DNA from: Prochlorococcus sp. AG-402-K16
GTDB lineage: Bacteria; Cyanobacteriota; Cyanobacteriia; PCC-6307; Cyanobiaceae
Length of the DNA stretch: 64,000 nucleotides
Direction of reading: 5' to 3'
Assembly (NCBI GenBank): GCA_003216795.1
Contig: QCIH01000003.1
Span: forward strand, 1-64,000
The position numbers were made by a program, and so were the translations under genes. Shown piece by piece: positions 11,001-18,535 of this stretch (the first letter of the stretch is position 1; each line of letters opens with the position of its first letter). The notes below the pieces were generated by a model, which was not told the origin of the DNA, did not search any database, and saw only the letters and a list, made by a program, of their open reading frames with translations.

Positions 11001-13264
11001 CCTGTAAGTTTTGTCCATTGAATATTTCCACTCGAATCAAATTTACTTATAAAGCCACTGTAGTGATAATCATTAATTTGACCGCCTAGATCACCCGTAG
11101 TTCCCCCTGCAACATAAATAGAACCATCATCACTAATTTTTATCAATTCCGATTCATCATATTTGCTGGAACCAAACATCTGAGTCCACAAGTTTGTTCC
11201 ATCTGAATTGTATTTAGCAATAAAGCCGTTACTACTTCCCTGATTTTCTTGCGCTATTTGTAATCTCTGATCATAAAAAAAAGTACCTTCTGTTCTACCT
11301 GTAACGTAAATAAACCCATCTTTATCAACCGTTATTGCATCGGCCTCATCATATTGATAGCTGTTTATTAATTGGGCCCATTCCTTTGTTCCATCTGAAT
11401 TGTATTTACTAATATGTCCAGCACCTTGATGAGCGTCTCCTGTGCCTAAAATACCTTCTTCTGTATCTCCGGTTACGTAAATAGAACCGTCTTGAGCAAC
11501 AACAACACCCTCTATATCGTCATCAGAGGAACCTCCTAAGAGTTTTGTCCATTTCCTATCACCTGTTGAATCATATTTAATAATGAATCCCTCTCGCGAA
11601 CCAAAATTAGGAATCGATTGATCATTAAATTCACGAACACCCCAACCACTCGAATCTTCTCCTCTTGTAGATCCAACAACATAAACGGAACCATCACTAC
11701 TTATTGAAATATCTTCTGCTGAAAACTCCCAATCACCTTCTACCGTTGATTTATCAGTAGCGGATTCTCTCCAGATTTCATTACCGTTAATATCATGTTT
11801 GACAAGGATTCCAGGTCCTTGAGTTCCGTCTTGATATCCCCAACCATAAATATAATCACCATGAATAGCTAAGCTATAAAGATCTAAGTAATGTCTGCCA
11901 GTACCATGATTTTCTGACTCTTCTGAATCTAATGTTTTAATCCAGTTTCCCTCAGGATTTCCTCTGAATTCTCCTCCTGAAATATTTCCCACAGAAGGAG
12001 GTTCTGATGGTGTGGGGGGAACATAAGCATTCGCAGCAGATGTCTCCCAGCTGTAATTTAAAGTGCCAGTTCCATCCGGGTCAGCAGAATCTTCAGCAAT
12101 ACTTAAAGTATTCCCAACTGCTGCTGTTCCGGTGATAGAAAAACTGGCATCACCATCATCTACATAAGGAATTGTAGAAATGGAAGTAATAACGGTTTCA
12201 TCAAAACCTTGAGCATCTTGATAAGAAATTACTGCCCTTATAGATTTTCCTTCTTCACTAGCACCTACTGTATAAGTTGCATTTGTTCCAACTGGACTCC
12301 AAGTGGAATTATCTGTAGATGTTTGCCAGCTGTAATTTAAAGTGCCAGTTCCATCCGGGTCAGCAGAATCTTCAGCAATACTTAAAGTATTCCCAACTGC
12401 TGCTGTTCCGGTGATAGAAAAACTGGCATCACCATCATCTACATAAGGAATACTAGAGGTAGAAGTAGTTACTGTTTCATCAAAACCTTGAGCATCTTGA
12501 TAGGAAATTACTGCTCTTATAGATTTTCCTGCTTCACTTGCTCCTACTGTATAAGTTGCATTTGTTCCGACGACACTCCAGTTGGAATTATCTGTAGATG
12601 TTTGCCAGCTATAACTTAAAGTTCCTGTACCGTCAGGGTCAGCAGAATCTTCACTAATACCTAAAGTATTTCCGACTGCTGCAGTTCCAATTATTGAAAA
12701 ACTTGCATCTCCTGAGTCAACTCTTAGATTATCAAAATAACTATATGCTCCTCTTCCATAACGCCAGTTTGCACCAACTCTAATGGTTAAAGAATGTGTA
12801 CCTATATCAAGGAGTTTTGATCCCCCCATAGACCAACCCCATAATTGCCCTTCTCTGGCAGCCGTGCCATGACCATCTAAATTTTCACCATTAACTAATA
12901 AATTATGGTTTATACCATATTTATTTTCTAAGAATGTAGCTGCATAAGCAAAATTATCTACATTAAAAACATAGGTCCCTTCTTCACTAACATTAAATTC
13001 TTGAGTTAAGTCTATATATTGGTATTCATTACTATCCCCATTGTCATATCCATATATTTGAAGAGCGGATCCATCTATTTCAGGCGAACCATAAGATAAA
13101 TAATTTGAATTATCGATGTAACTAAGCGCATTTGTATAATCTGGCTCTACAATTTCATATCCTTCATAACTTACGGTTGAATTAGATGTTGTTAATGTCC
13201 AACCAGAAAGATCATTGAAATCTTTATTGTTAATTTGAATCTTTGATGATGGAGTAGACACCAT
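8069..13264 (-). CDS. RTX-type secreted modular protein with Ig-like repeats and a duplicated SBBP-type beta-propeller module (1731 aa)
   Basis: It starts at ATG 13264 with no signal peptide. Residues about 1-185 are a beta-rich domain ending in YFDNLRVDSG. Then come 93-residue Ig-like repeats (AAVGNTLSIAEDSADPDG, TYTVGASE, IRAVISYQDAQGFDETV). A 436-residue module appears twice, identically, at about residues 406-1278. It is built of SBBP-like propeller repeats (DGSIYVTG, KYNSDGT.W). The interrupted Ig-like repeat then resumes. The C-terminal part carries RTX-type glycine-rich calcium motifs (YAGKGDDLI, YAGEGNDSI, YGGDGDDTL, WGGEGADVF) and a serralysin-like tail. This fits a type I secretion substrate acting at or beyond the cell surface. 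No secretion genes are seen nearby. GC is higher than in the polysaccharide region. The ligand is unknown. Confidence 0.88.
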   Translation of the reverse strand: MVSTPSSKIQINNKDFNDLSGWTLTTSNSTVSYEGYEIVEPDYTNALSYIDNSNYLSYGSPEIDGSALQIYGYDNGDSNEYQYIDLTQEFNVSEEGTYVFNVDNFAYAATFLENKYGINHNLLVNGENLDGHGTAAREGQLWGWSMGGSKLLDIGTHSLTIRVGANWRYGRGAYSYFDNLRVDSGDASFSIIGTAAVGNTLGISEDSADPDGTGTLSYSWQTSTDNSNWSVVGTNATYTVGASEAGKSIRAVISYQDAQGFDETVTTSTSSIPYVDDGDASFSITGTAAVGNTLSIAEDSADPDGTGTLNYSWQTSTDNSTWSPVGTNATYTVGASEEGKSIRAVISYQDAQGFDETVITSISTIPYVDDGDASFSITGTAAVGNTLSIAEDSADPDGTGTLNYSWETSAANAYVPPTPSEPPSVGNISGGEFRGNPEGNWIKTLDSEESENHGTGRHYLDLYSLAIHGDYIYGWGYQDGTQGPGILVKHDINGNEIWRESATDKSTVEGDWEFSAEDISISSDGSVYVVGSTRGEDSSGWGVREFNDQSIPNFGSREGFIIKYDSTGDRKWTKLLGGSSDDDIEGVVVAQDGSIYVTGDTEEGILGTGDAHQGAGHISKYNSDGTKEWAQLINSYQYDEADAITVDKDGFIYVTGRTEGTFFYDQRLQIAQENQGSSNGFIAKYNSDGTNLWTQMFGSSKYDESELIKISDDGSIYVAGGTTGDLGGQINDYHYSGFISKFDSSGNIQWTKLTGAYVSSLEIGGNDSIYITGSTQAGNAYISLFNSEGDLISSEEFSSIEDINTHSIQDLTVSSDGSILFTGGSNGTSYLARYNANSSDSWETSAANAYVPPTPSEPPSVGNISGGEFRGNPEGNWIKTLDSEESENHGTGRHYLDLYSLAIHGDYIYGWGYQDGTQGPGILVKHDINGNEIWRESATDKSTVEGDWEFSAEDISISSDGSVYVVGSTRGEDSSGWGVREFNDQSIPNFGSREGFIIKYDSTGDRKWTKLLGGSSDDDIEGVVVAQDGSIYVTGDTEEGILGTGDAHQGAGHISKYNSDGTKEWAQLINSYQYDEADAITVDKDGFIYVTGRTEGTFFYDQRLQIAQENQGSSNGFIAKYNSDGTNLWTQMFGSSKYDESELIKISDDGSIYVAGGTTGDLGGQINDYHYSGFISKFDSSGNIQWTKLTGAYVSSLEIGGNDSIYITGSTQAGNAYISLFNSEGDLISSEEFSSIEDINTHSIQDLTVSSDGSILFTGGSNGTSYLARYNANSSDSWETSSDNLSWNEVSTDSTYTVGASEDGKSIRAVISYQDAQGFDETVTTDSYSIPAINDGKASFSILSIIIDGIRIIENQVDPSTGVVIQELEQGIDQSEEINMNQLQTLSGGTSNTQPTETSTNLPIYAQPKGGADYVHFDSGSYVNGNGLQTYGREERSILLSNDLDLSSVSSTYISDDLKMGSTSDGVYKYGAKSTYTFENGKISDLKFSVQGKNSFHDVIVDVMAEGDPTRLPTLDIYLTDSSNGDAYFLQDTYSDYFGSLETQTDAFGRSYTPRYQNINALYAGKGDDLIDMTSTESRTLYDSSSRAGGGIATVYAGEGNDSILGSDGTVYGGDGDDTLIAHHNSSFWGGEGADVFGFLANPTDSITGSALSPEHQINDFESGIDKIIFYHKSSHASQLEVTRTEDSNIQWQYWNQGASSPSVGFLTLNMNGETWTESDIEFALVDPVIL
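9424..12055 (-). repeat. Exact-looking tandem duplication, unit 1308 bp (436 codons)
   Basis: Sequence from about 9424 is repeated with a 1308-base offset from about 10732 to about 12040. The word gatgtctcccagctgt occurs at the start, the junction and the end. The two translated copies are identical along all 436 residues, and every DNA stretch I compared matched. The unit is a multiple of three, so the frame is kept. The event is either very recent, under active gene conversion, or an assembly product. Confidence 0.9.
12050..12720 (-). repeat. Tandem 279-bp (93-codon) Ig-like coding repeats
   Basis: The segment encoding AAVGNTL recurs near 12112, 12391 and 12670, a period of 279 bases. The copies are nearly identical in DNA. 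A fourth unit is split: its first strand ends at YSWETS, then the two propeller modules intervene, and the rest (NLSWNEVS to QGFDETVTT) lies at about 9280-9425. Confidence 0.85.
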
Positions 13265-13359
13265 TTATTTATTCCTTAAAACAAAAAAAAGAATTAGGTC
13301 CTAGCTTCAAAAATAATCTTATTTGTAATTATTTTATATCGAATGTCAATTACCAATCA

Positions 13360-13715
13360 TCAGAAGCGTTTAGTAAATATCTTCAATCAATAACTCCACT
13401 ATCTTTTTTAGTAGCTAAATCATCTTTGCGAATGTACTGTACAATTTATTGTCTTTCTTCCATCAAAGTTTCAAATTCAATTATTAAATCTTGAATCTTT
13501 TTTGAGTTATTAGTGTTCCATTCAATATCTGTTAAGACTGTTGTTCTTCCACCAGTAGAAAATCTATAAACAATTTTTGTTAGTACTTTATTTTGCTTTT
13601 CTATTCCTTGTATTGACCAACCAAAACCATGTCTGGCTTTGATTTGTTGTCTTGTAAGTTCGACCCAATTTAAAGGTTTCATTTTGTAGCAACTTAAGAA
13701 TGTCCTTAAGTGCAT
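13360..13715 (-). pseudogene. Decayed N-terminal remnant of a tyrosine recombinase (integrase)
   Basis: The intact part (13446-13715) encodes 89 residues including ARHGFGWSIQG, KIVYRFSTGGRTTVL and DIEWNTNNSKKI. This resembles the arm-binding N-terminus of cyanobacterial and phage tyrosine recombinases, where a lysine/arginine-rich segment precedes a hydrophobic-I-x-W motif. After the TAA at 13446 the same frame continues with IVQYIRKDDLATKKDSGVID, and one frame shift later KIFTKRF, again like the linker of such integrases. No catalytic domain follows before the RTX gene. It lies just downstream of the 3' end of tRNA-Ala and is transcribed the same way, the usual integrase position. An alternative is a small real gene of unknown function. 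Family assignment is from motif memory only. Confidence 0.5.
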
Positions 13716-13819
13716 TTTAGGGTGCAGAATTGACTAAACAAGCTTGGACAAGTACGTACAAAAGTTATATCTTTACGAAAACGATCTCGAAATCCCTTAG
13801 TATGACTAGAAAAAATAAG

Positions 13820-13892
13820 TGGAGCCAAGCGGATTTGAACCGCTGACCCCCTGCATGCCATGCAGGTGCTCTACCAGCTGAGCTATGGCCCC
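13820..13892 (-). tRNA. tRNA-Ala (anticodon GGC)
   Basis: The minus strand folds into a complete cloverleaf of 73 nt: 7-bp acceptor stem with the G3:U70 wobble pair that marks alanine tRNAs, D arm TAGCTCAGCTGGTAGAGC, anticodon stem CCTGC/GCAGG around loop ATGGCAT giving anticodon GGC, T arm with GGTTCAAATCC, and discriminator A. CCA is not encoded. The integrase remnant and the high-GC repeat genes start just beyond its 3' end. Confidence 0.97.
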
Positions 13893-14257
13893 AAATCTCG
13901 AAACGTCAGTCATATCAATCAATTTAAAGATCTTTTTCATAACGTCCTTGATTACTATAATACTTTATAATGCTTTATTATTGAAATCTGTGCCAAAAAT
14001 GCACCTAGAGATTTACAAGTTGCAGCATGCTTTCTGAAGCTAATCTCGAGAAATTCCGCACATAGTTCAAAGGTTAGGTCGGTTAAGGGCTCACTTTGTT
14101 AGGAAGTAAAATTAAAGTTAGACTTATCACAAAAATATTTTTGAAATTTTTATATTAGTTAATTTAATGGGATTTTTTATAAAATAAACTTAGTTAAATT
14201 TCATAATTAGTTCATCAAGATATCATTATTCATTCTTGATTTATTCATTTATAGAAG
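13893..14257. other. 365-bp gene-free spacer upstream of tRNA-Ala and downstream of the SET gene
   Basis: It must hold the tRNA-Ala promoter (minus strand); TATAAT-like words lie near 13955-13975. About 14000-14110 is richer in G and C than the rest of the spacer and may be a gene remnant or small RNA, but no frame longer than about 25 codons was convincing. The remainder is AT-rich. Confidence 0.35.
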
Positions 14258-15256
14258 TTAAATTTCAGATTTGATTGATTTAATTTCATGTTGAAGTAAT
14301 TCTGAAAATTGTATTGAGGTTTTATTCTTTAGGGAATTTACTTCTTTTTTCATTATTTGCCTCATAGCAAGATTATATTCAATTATTTTCTCAATGAAGC
14401 TAGGGTGAATATTTATATCTTCTAGGGTCTCTAATATCTTGTCAAAATATTTAAAAGGATAATTTCTATTATTTTTAAACGCTATTGGTAAGCCATCAAT
14501 GATTACTTTGTTAGCGTCTCTTTTTACTGAAAAAGAATTATTATTAGTTTCGATGCCATTACAAATAAAAATAATATTTAAATCTTCAAGTTTGAATGAA
14601 AAAGGAAATGAAAACACATTTGGTTCTAGGCTAAAAAATTTATATTGAAAAAGACGCTTTATTGAACTTTGATTTTTGTAGTTAATAGTAAGCTCATTAT
14701 TACTAGGAGGGAAATAAGGCGAAGAAATACCTTCTTTGCCGGCAAAAAATTTGGGAGAATCCATTTGATGATTTAAAAGATCAAGAAATGGGCAAATCAT
14801 ATTTGAATCCTTGATCTTAAACTTTCTCGTATCTAAAAATGATTTAAGTAATATATTGTTCCATGATCCTTTGTGCCTTTTATCAATATCTATTAATAAA
14901 AAATTTCTAAGTAAAATTCTAATTGTCGAATTAAATGAAATTAAATCCTTTTCAAAAGAATCTAAATCTTGCTGAATTTCTTCACTCCAACACAATTCAT
15001 CTAGATATAAATTTATAAAATTAATTAGTTCTTTATCATAAGTCTTATTATTTTTCTTTATTGATAATTTGTTATTGATTAAATTTATATCATTAACATC
15101 TATCATGAGATTATAAGGAACAAATATACTCGATTTCAAATTAGGATTTATTGAAAATATCCCTCGACCATAATTCCCCCTTTTCAGTTGTATATTTTCA
15201 ACCTTGCCTCCTAATTTTCTAAATTGATAAATTAAATAATTACAGTTTTGATTCAT
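14258..15256 (-). CDS. SET-domain protein methyltransferase (Rubisco LSMT/SETD3-like)
   Basis: The 332-residue product has the split-SET signature of the Rubisco large-subunit methyltransferase/SETD3 group. Near the N-terminus is NYGRGIFSINP, the SAM-binding G-x-G-x-[FY] region, and in the middle is ICPFLDLLNHQ, matching the family's D-x-x-N-H motif. The C-terminal helical part is Lys/Asn-rich. The predicted activity is lysine or histidine N-methylation of a protein substrate that cannot be named. It is divergent from the flavoprotein gene at 15331, sharing a 74-bp upstream region. Composition is typical of the AT-rich genome rather than the left block. Confidence 0.75.
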   Translation of the reverse strand: MNQNCNYLIYQFRKLGGKVENIQLKRGNYGRGIFSINPNLKSSIFVPYNLMIDVNDINLINNKLSIKKNNKTYDKELINFINLYLDELCWSEEIQQDLDSFEKDLISFNSTIRILLRNFLLIDIDKRHKGSWNNILLKSFLDTRKFKIKDSNMICPFLDLLNHQMDSPKFFAGKEGISSPYFPPSNNELTINYKNQSSIKRLFQYKFFSLEPNVFSFPFSFKLEDLNIIFICNGIETNNNSFSVKRDANKVIIDGLPIAFKNNRNYPFKYFDKILETLEDINIHPSFIEKIIEYNLAMRQIMKKEVNSLKNKTSIQFSELLQHEIKSIKSEI

Positions 15257-15330
15257 ATTATAATTTCCTTGTTAATTTATTTAAGTTGTTTATTTGTATT
15301 ACAATATTAAGAATATAGCTAATTAAAATA

Positions 15331-17088
15331 TTGGTGAAAAACGAAAATCTAGTGCATAATTCAAATGTTCTAGTGATTGGTTGCGGAGGTGCTGGTTTAA
15401 GGGCTGCAATCGAGGTAAAAAAAGCTGGTCTTAACGTATGTATTCTTGGTAAGAGGCCAAGAACTGATGCACACACTGTTTTGGCTGCAGGAGGAATTAA
15501 TGCAGCTTTGGCTAATTTAGATAAAAAAGATTCATGGCAACAACATTTTGCTGATACCTATTTAGAGGGTTACGGTATCGGTAATCCTTTAAAAATTGAA
15601 ATAATGGCTAAGGAGGCACCAGAATTAGTAAAAGAAATAGATAATTGGGGTGCCAACTTCGAAAAATTGAAAAATGGTAAACTTGATCAAAGATATTTTG
15701 GGGCTCATACCTATAGAAGAACTTGTTATTCTGGTGACTTTACTGGTCTATCAATTTTAAAAACACTTCTTAAAAAGGCTGATGAGTTAAAAATTCCTAT
15801 TTATGATGATCAATACGTAACAGATCTTTTAATTAAAGAACAAATCTGTTTTGGAGCTTTATCTTTTTCTATTTTTTCAGCTGAAAGAACTGTTTATTTG
15901 GCTGATTCTGTTATCTTATGCACAGGCGGGCATACTAGGATCTGGAAAAAATGTTCCTCTAGAAAGAACGAAAATACTGGCGATGGATATTTTTTAGGCC
16001 TAAAAGCTGGATGCAAATTAATAGATATGGAAATGGTACAATTCCACCCTTCTGGAATGGTATCCCCTGAAGAAATTGAAGGCACTTTAGTAACAGAAGC
16101 AGTCAGAGGAGAGGGAGGAAAACTTTTTAATAATAAAGGGGAAAGATTCATGAAAAATTATGATCCAATAAGGATGGAACTATCTTCAAGAGATAGAGTT
16201 GCAATGGCAAATTATAATGAAATAAGTCAGGGTAGGGGTACAGATAATGGAGGAGTTTTACTTGATATTAGTCACAAAAGTAAAGAATTTATATTAGAGA
16301 AGTTGCCTACAATCTATAAACAATTTCTTGATTTTCAAAACCTTGACATTTCAAAATTTCCAATGGAAGTCGCTCCTACAGCTCATTATTCTATGGGCGG
16401 TATTTTAGTTTACCCAGAGAATTGTTCTACTTATATAGAAGGATTATTTGCTGCTGGAGAAGTTGCAGGCGGACTTCATGGAGCTAATAGATTAGGTGGA
16501 AACTCTCTTGCGGAAATAATTATTTTTGGGAAACGTGCTGGTTTGGCCAGCGTTAAATATTCAAAAAAATCAAACAACCATATAAGGTCTCTCAAATCGA
16601 TTACATTAGCGCATGACAATATTAATCAATACATTAAAAATGGCAATGAAGAGGTAAGAAATCTTAAGCATAATTTGCGTTTAGTTATGACGAAATATTG
16701 TGGTGTAATAAAAAATAAAAAATTACTTAAAGAAGGCTTGAATAAAGTTGAAGATATAAAAGATAAATTAAGTGATATTGATCTTAGAAAGAATGATAAT
16801 TATGCAGAAGACCTCGCTTTGGTTTTTGACTTAGAAGCCTCTCTAGTAAGTGCTACAGCAACAATCAAATCAGCTATCGAGAGAAGAGAAAGTAGAGGAT
16901 CTCATCAACGTAGTGATTTCCCAAAAATTGATAATGAAAATTCATATAACTGCATAGTAAGTTTAGATTCTACAAATAAAAAAATAGAGATTTCTAGAGA
17001 AAATGTAAAGCCTTTAAGTCAAAATCTCAAGATGATTATAGATTCTTCAAATAGAGATGAAGATATACAAGATAAATTACTTGAGTGA
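15331..17088 (+). CDS. Succinate dehydrogenase/fumarate reductase-like flavoprotein subunit
   Basis: A 585-residue FAD enzyme. VLVIGCGGAGLRAAIE near the N-terminus is the dinucleotide-binding fold. DAHTVLAAGGINAAL holds the His that carries covalent FAD in SdhA/FrdA. QFHPSGM, EAVRGEGGKLFN, ELSSRDRVA and APTAHYSMGG are substrate-site motifs, and AAGEVAGGLHGANRLGGNSL is the C-terminal FAD motif. This set fits SdhA/FrdA better than L-aspartate oxidase. The iron-sulfur and membrane subunits are not nearby, so the partner is unknown. The start is non-ATG: TTG 15331 or GTG 15334, with no in-frame ATG close by. Confidence 0.85.
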   Translation: MVKNENLVHNSNVLVIGCGGAGLRAAIEVKKAGLNVCILGKRPRTDAHTVLAAGGINAALANLDKKDSWQQHFADTYLEGYGIGNPLKIEIMAKEAPELVKEIDNWGANFEKLKNGKLDQRYFGAHTYRRTCYSGDFTGLSILKTLLKKADELKIPIYDDQYVTDLLIKEQICFGALSFSIFSAERTVYLADSVILCTGGHTRIWKKCSSRKNENTGDGYFLGLKAGCKLIDMEMVQFHPSGMVSPEEIEGTLVTEAVRGEGGKLFNNKGERFMKNYDPIRMELSSRDRVAMANYNEISQGRGTDNGGVLLDISHKSKEFILEKLPTIYKQFLDFQNLDISKFPMEVAPTAHYSMGGILVYPENCSTYIEGLFAAGEVAGGLHGANRLGGNSLAEIIIFGKRAGLASVKYSKKSNNHIRSLKSITLAHDNINQYIKNGNEEVRNLKHNLRLVMTKYCGVIKNKKLLKEGLNKVEDIKDKLSDIDLRKNDNYAEDLALVFDLEASLVSATATIKSAIERRESRGSHQRSDFPKIDNENSYNCIVSLDSTNKKIEISRENVKPLSQNLKMIIDSSNRDEDIQDKLLE

Positions 17089-17204
17089 TTTTTTATATTT
17101 TCAACAGATATAAATAACTAAATTTTTAAAAATAAATTCTCTTTCAAAATTTGATATTTTATAAACATTATTTTTAATATTTACATCCTATAAGAGTAAC
17201 AATT

Positions 17205-18413
17205 TTATTTAATAATCTTATCAACAGAATTAATCTTTTTTGAAATGAAATTTAAGGCTTGTTCTGATAATTTATGCTCGGCATGAGACTCATCGACATA
17301 AATATCAAAATTCCCTCCTCCTATTGTATTTACTTTTTCTTTAACAGAATTTAAATAGTGCTTCCAATTATCTCCTGTTGTCAATCCTGGATCAAATCGA
17401 TTATGAATTTTTACTTGCATTCTTTTATTTTTTACTCCAGTAGATCCCAATATATATAAATCCAAATAATTAAACTTATCATAAAAAGTTTCATCAAATC
17501 TTTCATAATGACCAATCCTTCCCACAACTAAGGAAAGAGGCATTGAATCTGATATTGGGAAACTATAGTCAATTCTTGAATCTGCAGCTGAGGCGATATT
17601 TGTCGTCCAACCTCCGCCAGAAATTCCTGCCATAATAATCTTTGAGTAATCTAATTCTTCTGTTAGGTAATTATTAAAACTAAAGATAGGTTCAACAAAA
17701 AAATTTAACCAATGATGTTCTAATTGATTACTTAATAAAGTTAATTTGTCATGATGATCAAATTTTATATATCCATGATTTTTTACATATGCAACAGGTT
17801 TTGAGTTCATACCCTCAAGAGGCATTGAGACTCCAAGAACATCATATCCCTGAGATAAAAAGTATTGAATTTCTTTTTTAGAAAGTATAAAATCTCCTCT
17901 ATGCCCCTGATGATAAATTAATATTTTACCTATTCTATTTTTTGGTAAAAAGTGATAAGCAATTGAATTGATACCAAAATCCATATTATGAACAAGTTTG
18001 TCTATTCTGGATAAATTTTTTATATTGCTGTATCTTTCATCTTTAAAATTTCTATAAATAACTGGTTTCAAGCTTTTAAAATCAAAATTTTTACCAAATA
18101 AGTTATCAATCAGTAATTTTCTTTTTTTCTCTAAGTCATTTTTATTATTAATGCTTATTAATTCATCTGGTTTGAATTCCCATTTTATATCTCTTAATTT
18201 TTGTTTTAATCTATGGTTCCTATATTTAAGTATGTTATTTGATGTTTTTTGAATAGTTGAAATTGATTTTTTTCTAATTAAACTTGCATTTGATACTAAA
18301 GGCTTATAGTTTGTTAACTTAATAAAGAAAAATGCAAATGGAAAAATATGTATAATCAATGCTAAAAAATAAACATATATTTTGATTAAGAATTTTAAAC
18401 GGTTCATTCCCAT
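17205..18413 (-). CDS. Membrane-anchored alpha/beta-hydrolase family protein
   Basis: The 402-residue product has one N-terminal hydrophobic helix (about residues 8-32), then a Lys/Asn-rich linker and an alpha/beta-hydrolase domain. MAGISGGGWTT carries the G-x-S-G-G nucleophile elbow, and DESHAEHKL near the C-terminus supplies a candidate catalytic His. IYHQGHRGDF resembles the oxyanion-hole H-G region. The substrate is unknown; an esterase or deacetylase acting on cell-envelope glycans is possible given the neighbours. Start may be ATG 18413 or the in-frame ATG two codons later. It is divergent from the pse operon at 18536. Confidence 0.65.
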   Translation of the reverse strand: MGMNRLKFLIKIYVYFLALIIHIFPFAFFFIKLTNYKPLVSNASLIRKKSISTIQKTSNNILKYRNHRLKQKLRDIKWEFKPDELISINNKNDLEKKRKLLIDNLFGKNFDFKSLKPVIYRNFKDERYSNIKNLSRIDKLVHNMDFGINSIAYHFLPKNRIGKILIYHQGHRGDFILSKKEIQYFLSQGYDVLGVSMPLEGMNSKPVAYVKNHGYIKFDHHDKLTLLSNQLEHHWLNFFVEPIFSFNNYLTEELDYSKIIMAGISGGGWTTNIASAADSRIDYSFPISDSMPLSLVVGRIGHYERFDETFYDKFNYLDLYILGSTGVKNKRMQVKIHNRFDPGLTTGDNWKHYLNSVKEKVNTIGGGNFDIYVDESHAEHKLSEQALNFISKKINSVDKIIK

Positions 18414-18466
18414 AAAATAATTAAACTAATCTCTGCTAAGAAAATTATCATAAATAATATTTCTTG

Positions 18467-18472
18467 TATAAT
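18467..18472 (+). promoter_or_regulatory. Candidate -10 box for the pseG-pseI-amidinotransferase-pseF operon
   Basis: TATAAT preceded by ttg, 64 bases upstream of the ATG at 18536. No clear -35 was seen, and in such AT-rich DNA the match could be chance. Confidence 0.35.
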
Positions 18473-18535
18473 AAAATATAAGATGTTTGAAATTAATATC
18501 AATATAACTAAAAAATAAGTAAATAAATTTTATTT

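Noticed and set aside
12050-12720. Regular 279-bp repeats considered as CRISPR-like or non-coding array
   Set aside because: The repeats are in frame inside a long coding sequence and encode Ig-like domains; no short repeat-spacer pattern and no cas genes.
13820-13892. Search for a second copy of the tRNA 3' end as right attachment site
   Set aside because: No repeat of the 3' end longer than about 7 bases was noticed elsewhere in the window; it may lie outside.
14040-14063. Minus-strand short frame starting Met-Cys-Gly-Ile, like a class II glutamine amidotransferase
   Set aside because: It ends after seven codons, and no later residues resemble that family; chance match.
15331-17088. L-aspartate oxidase (NadB) as identity of the flavoprotein
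   Set aside because: Substrate-site motifs and the DAHTVLAAGG FAD-His region fit SdhA/FrdA better.
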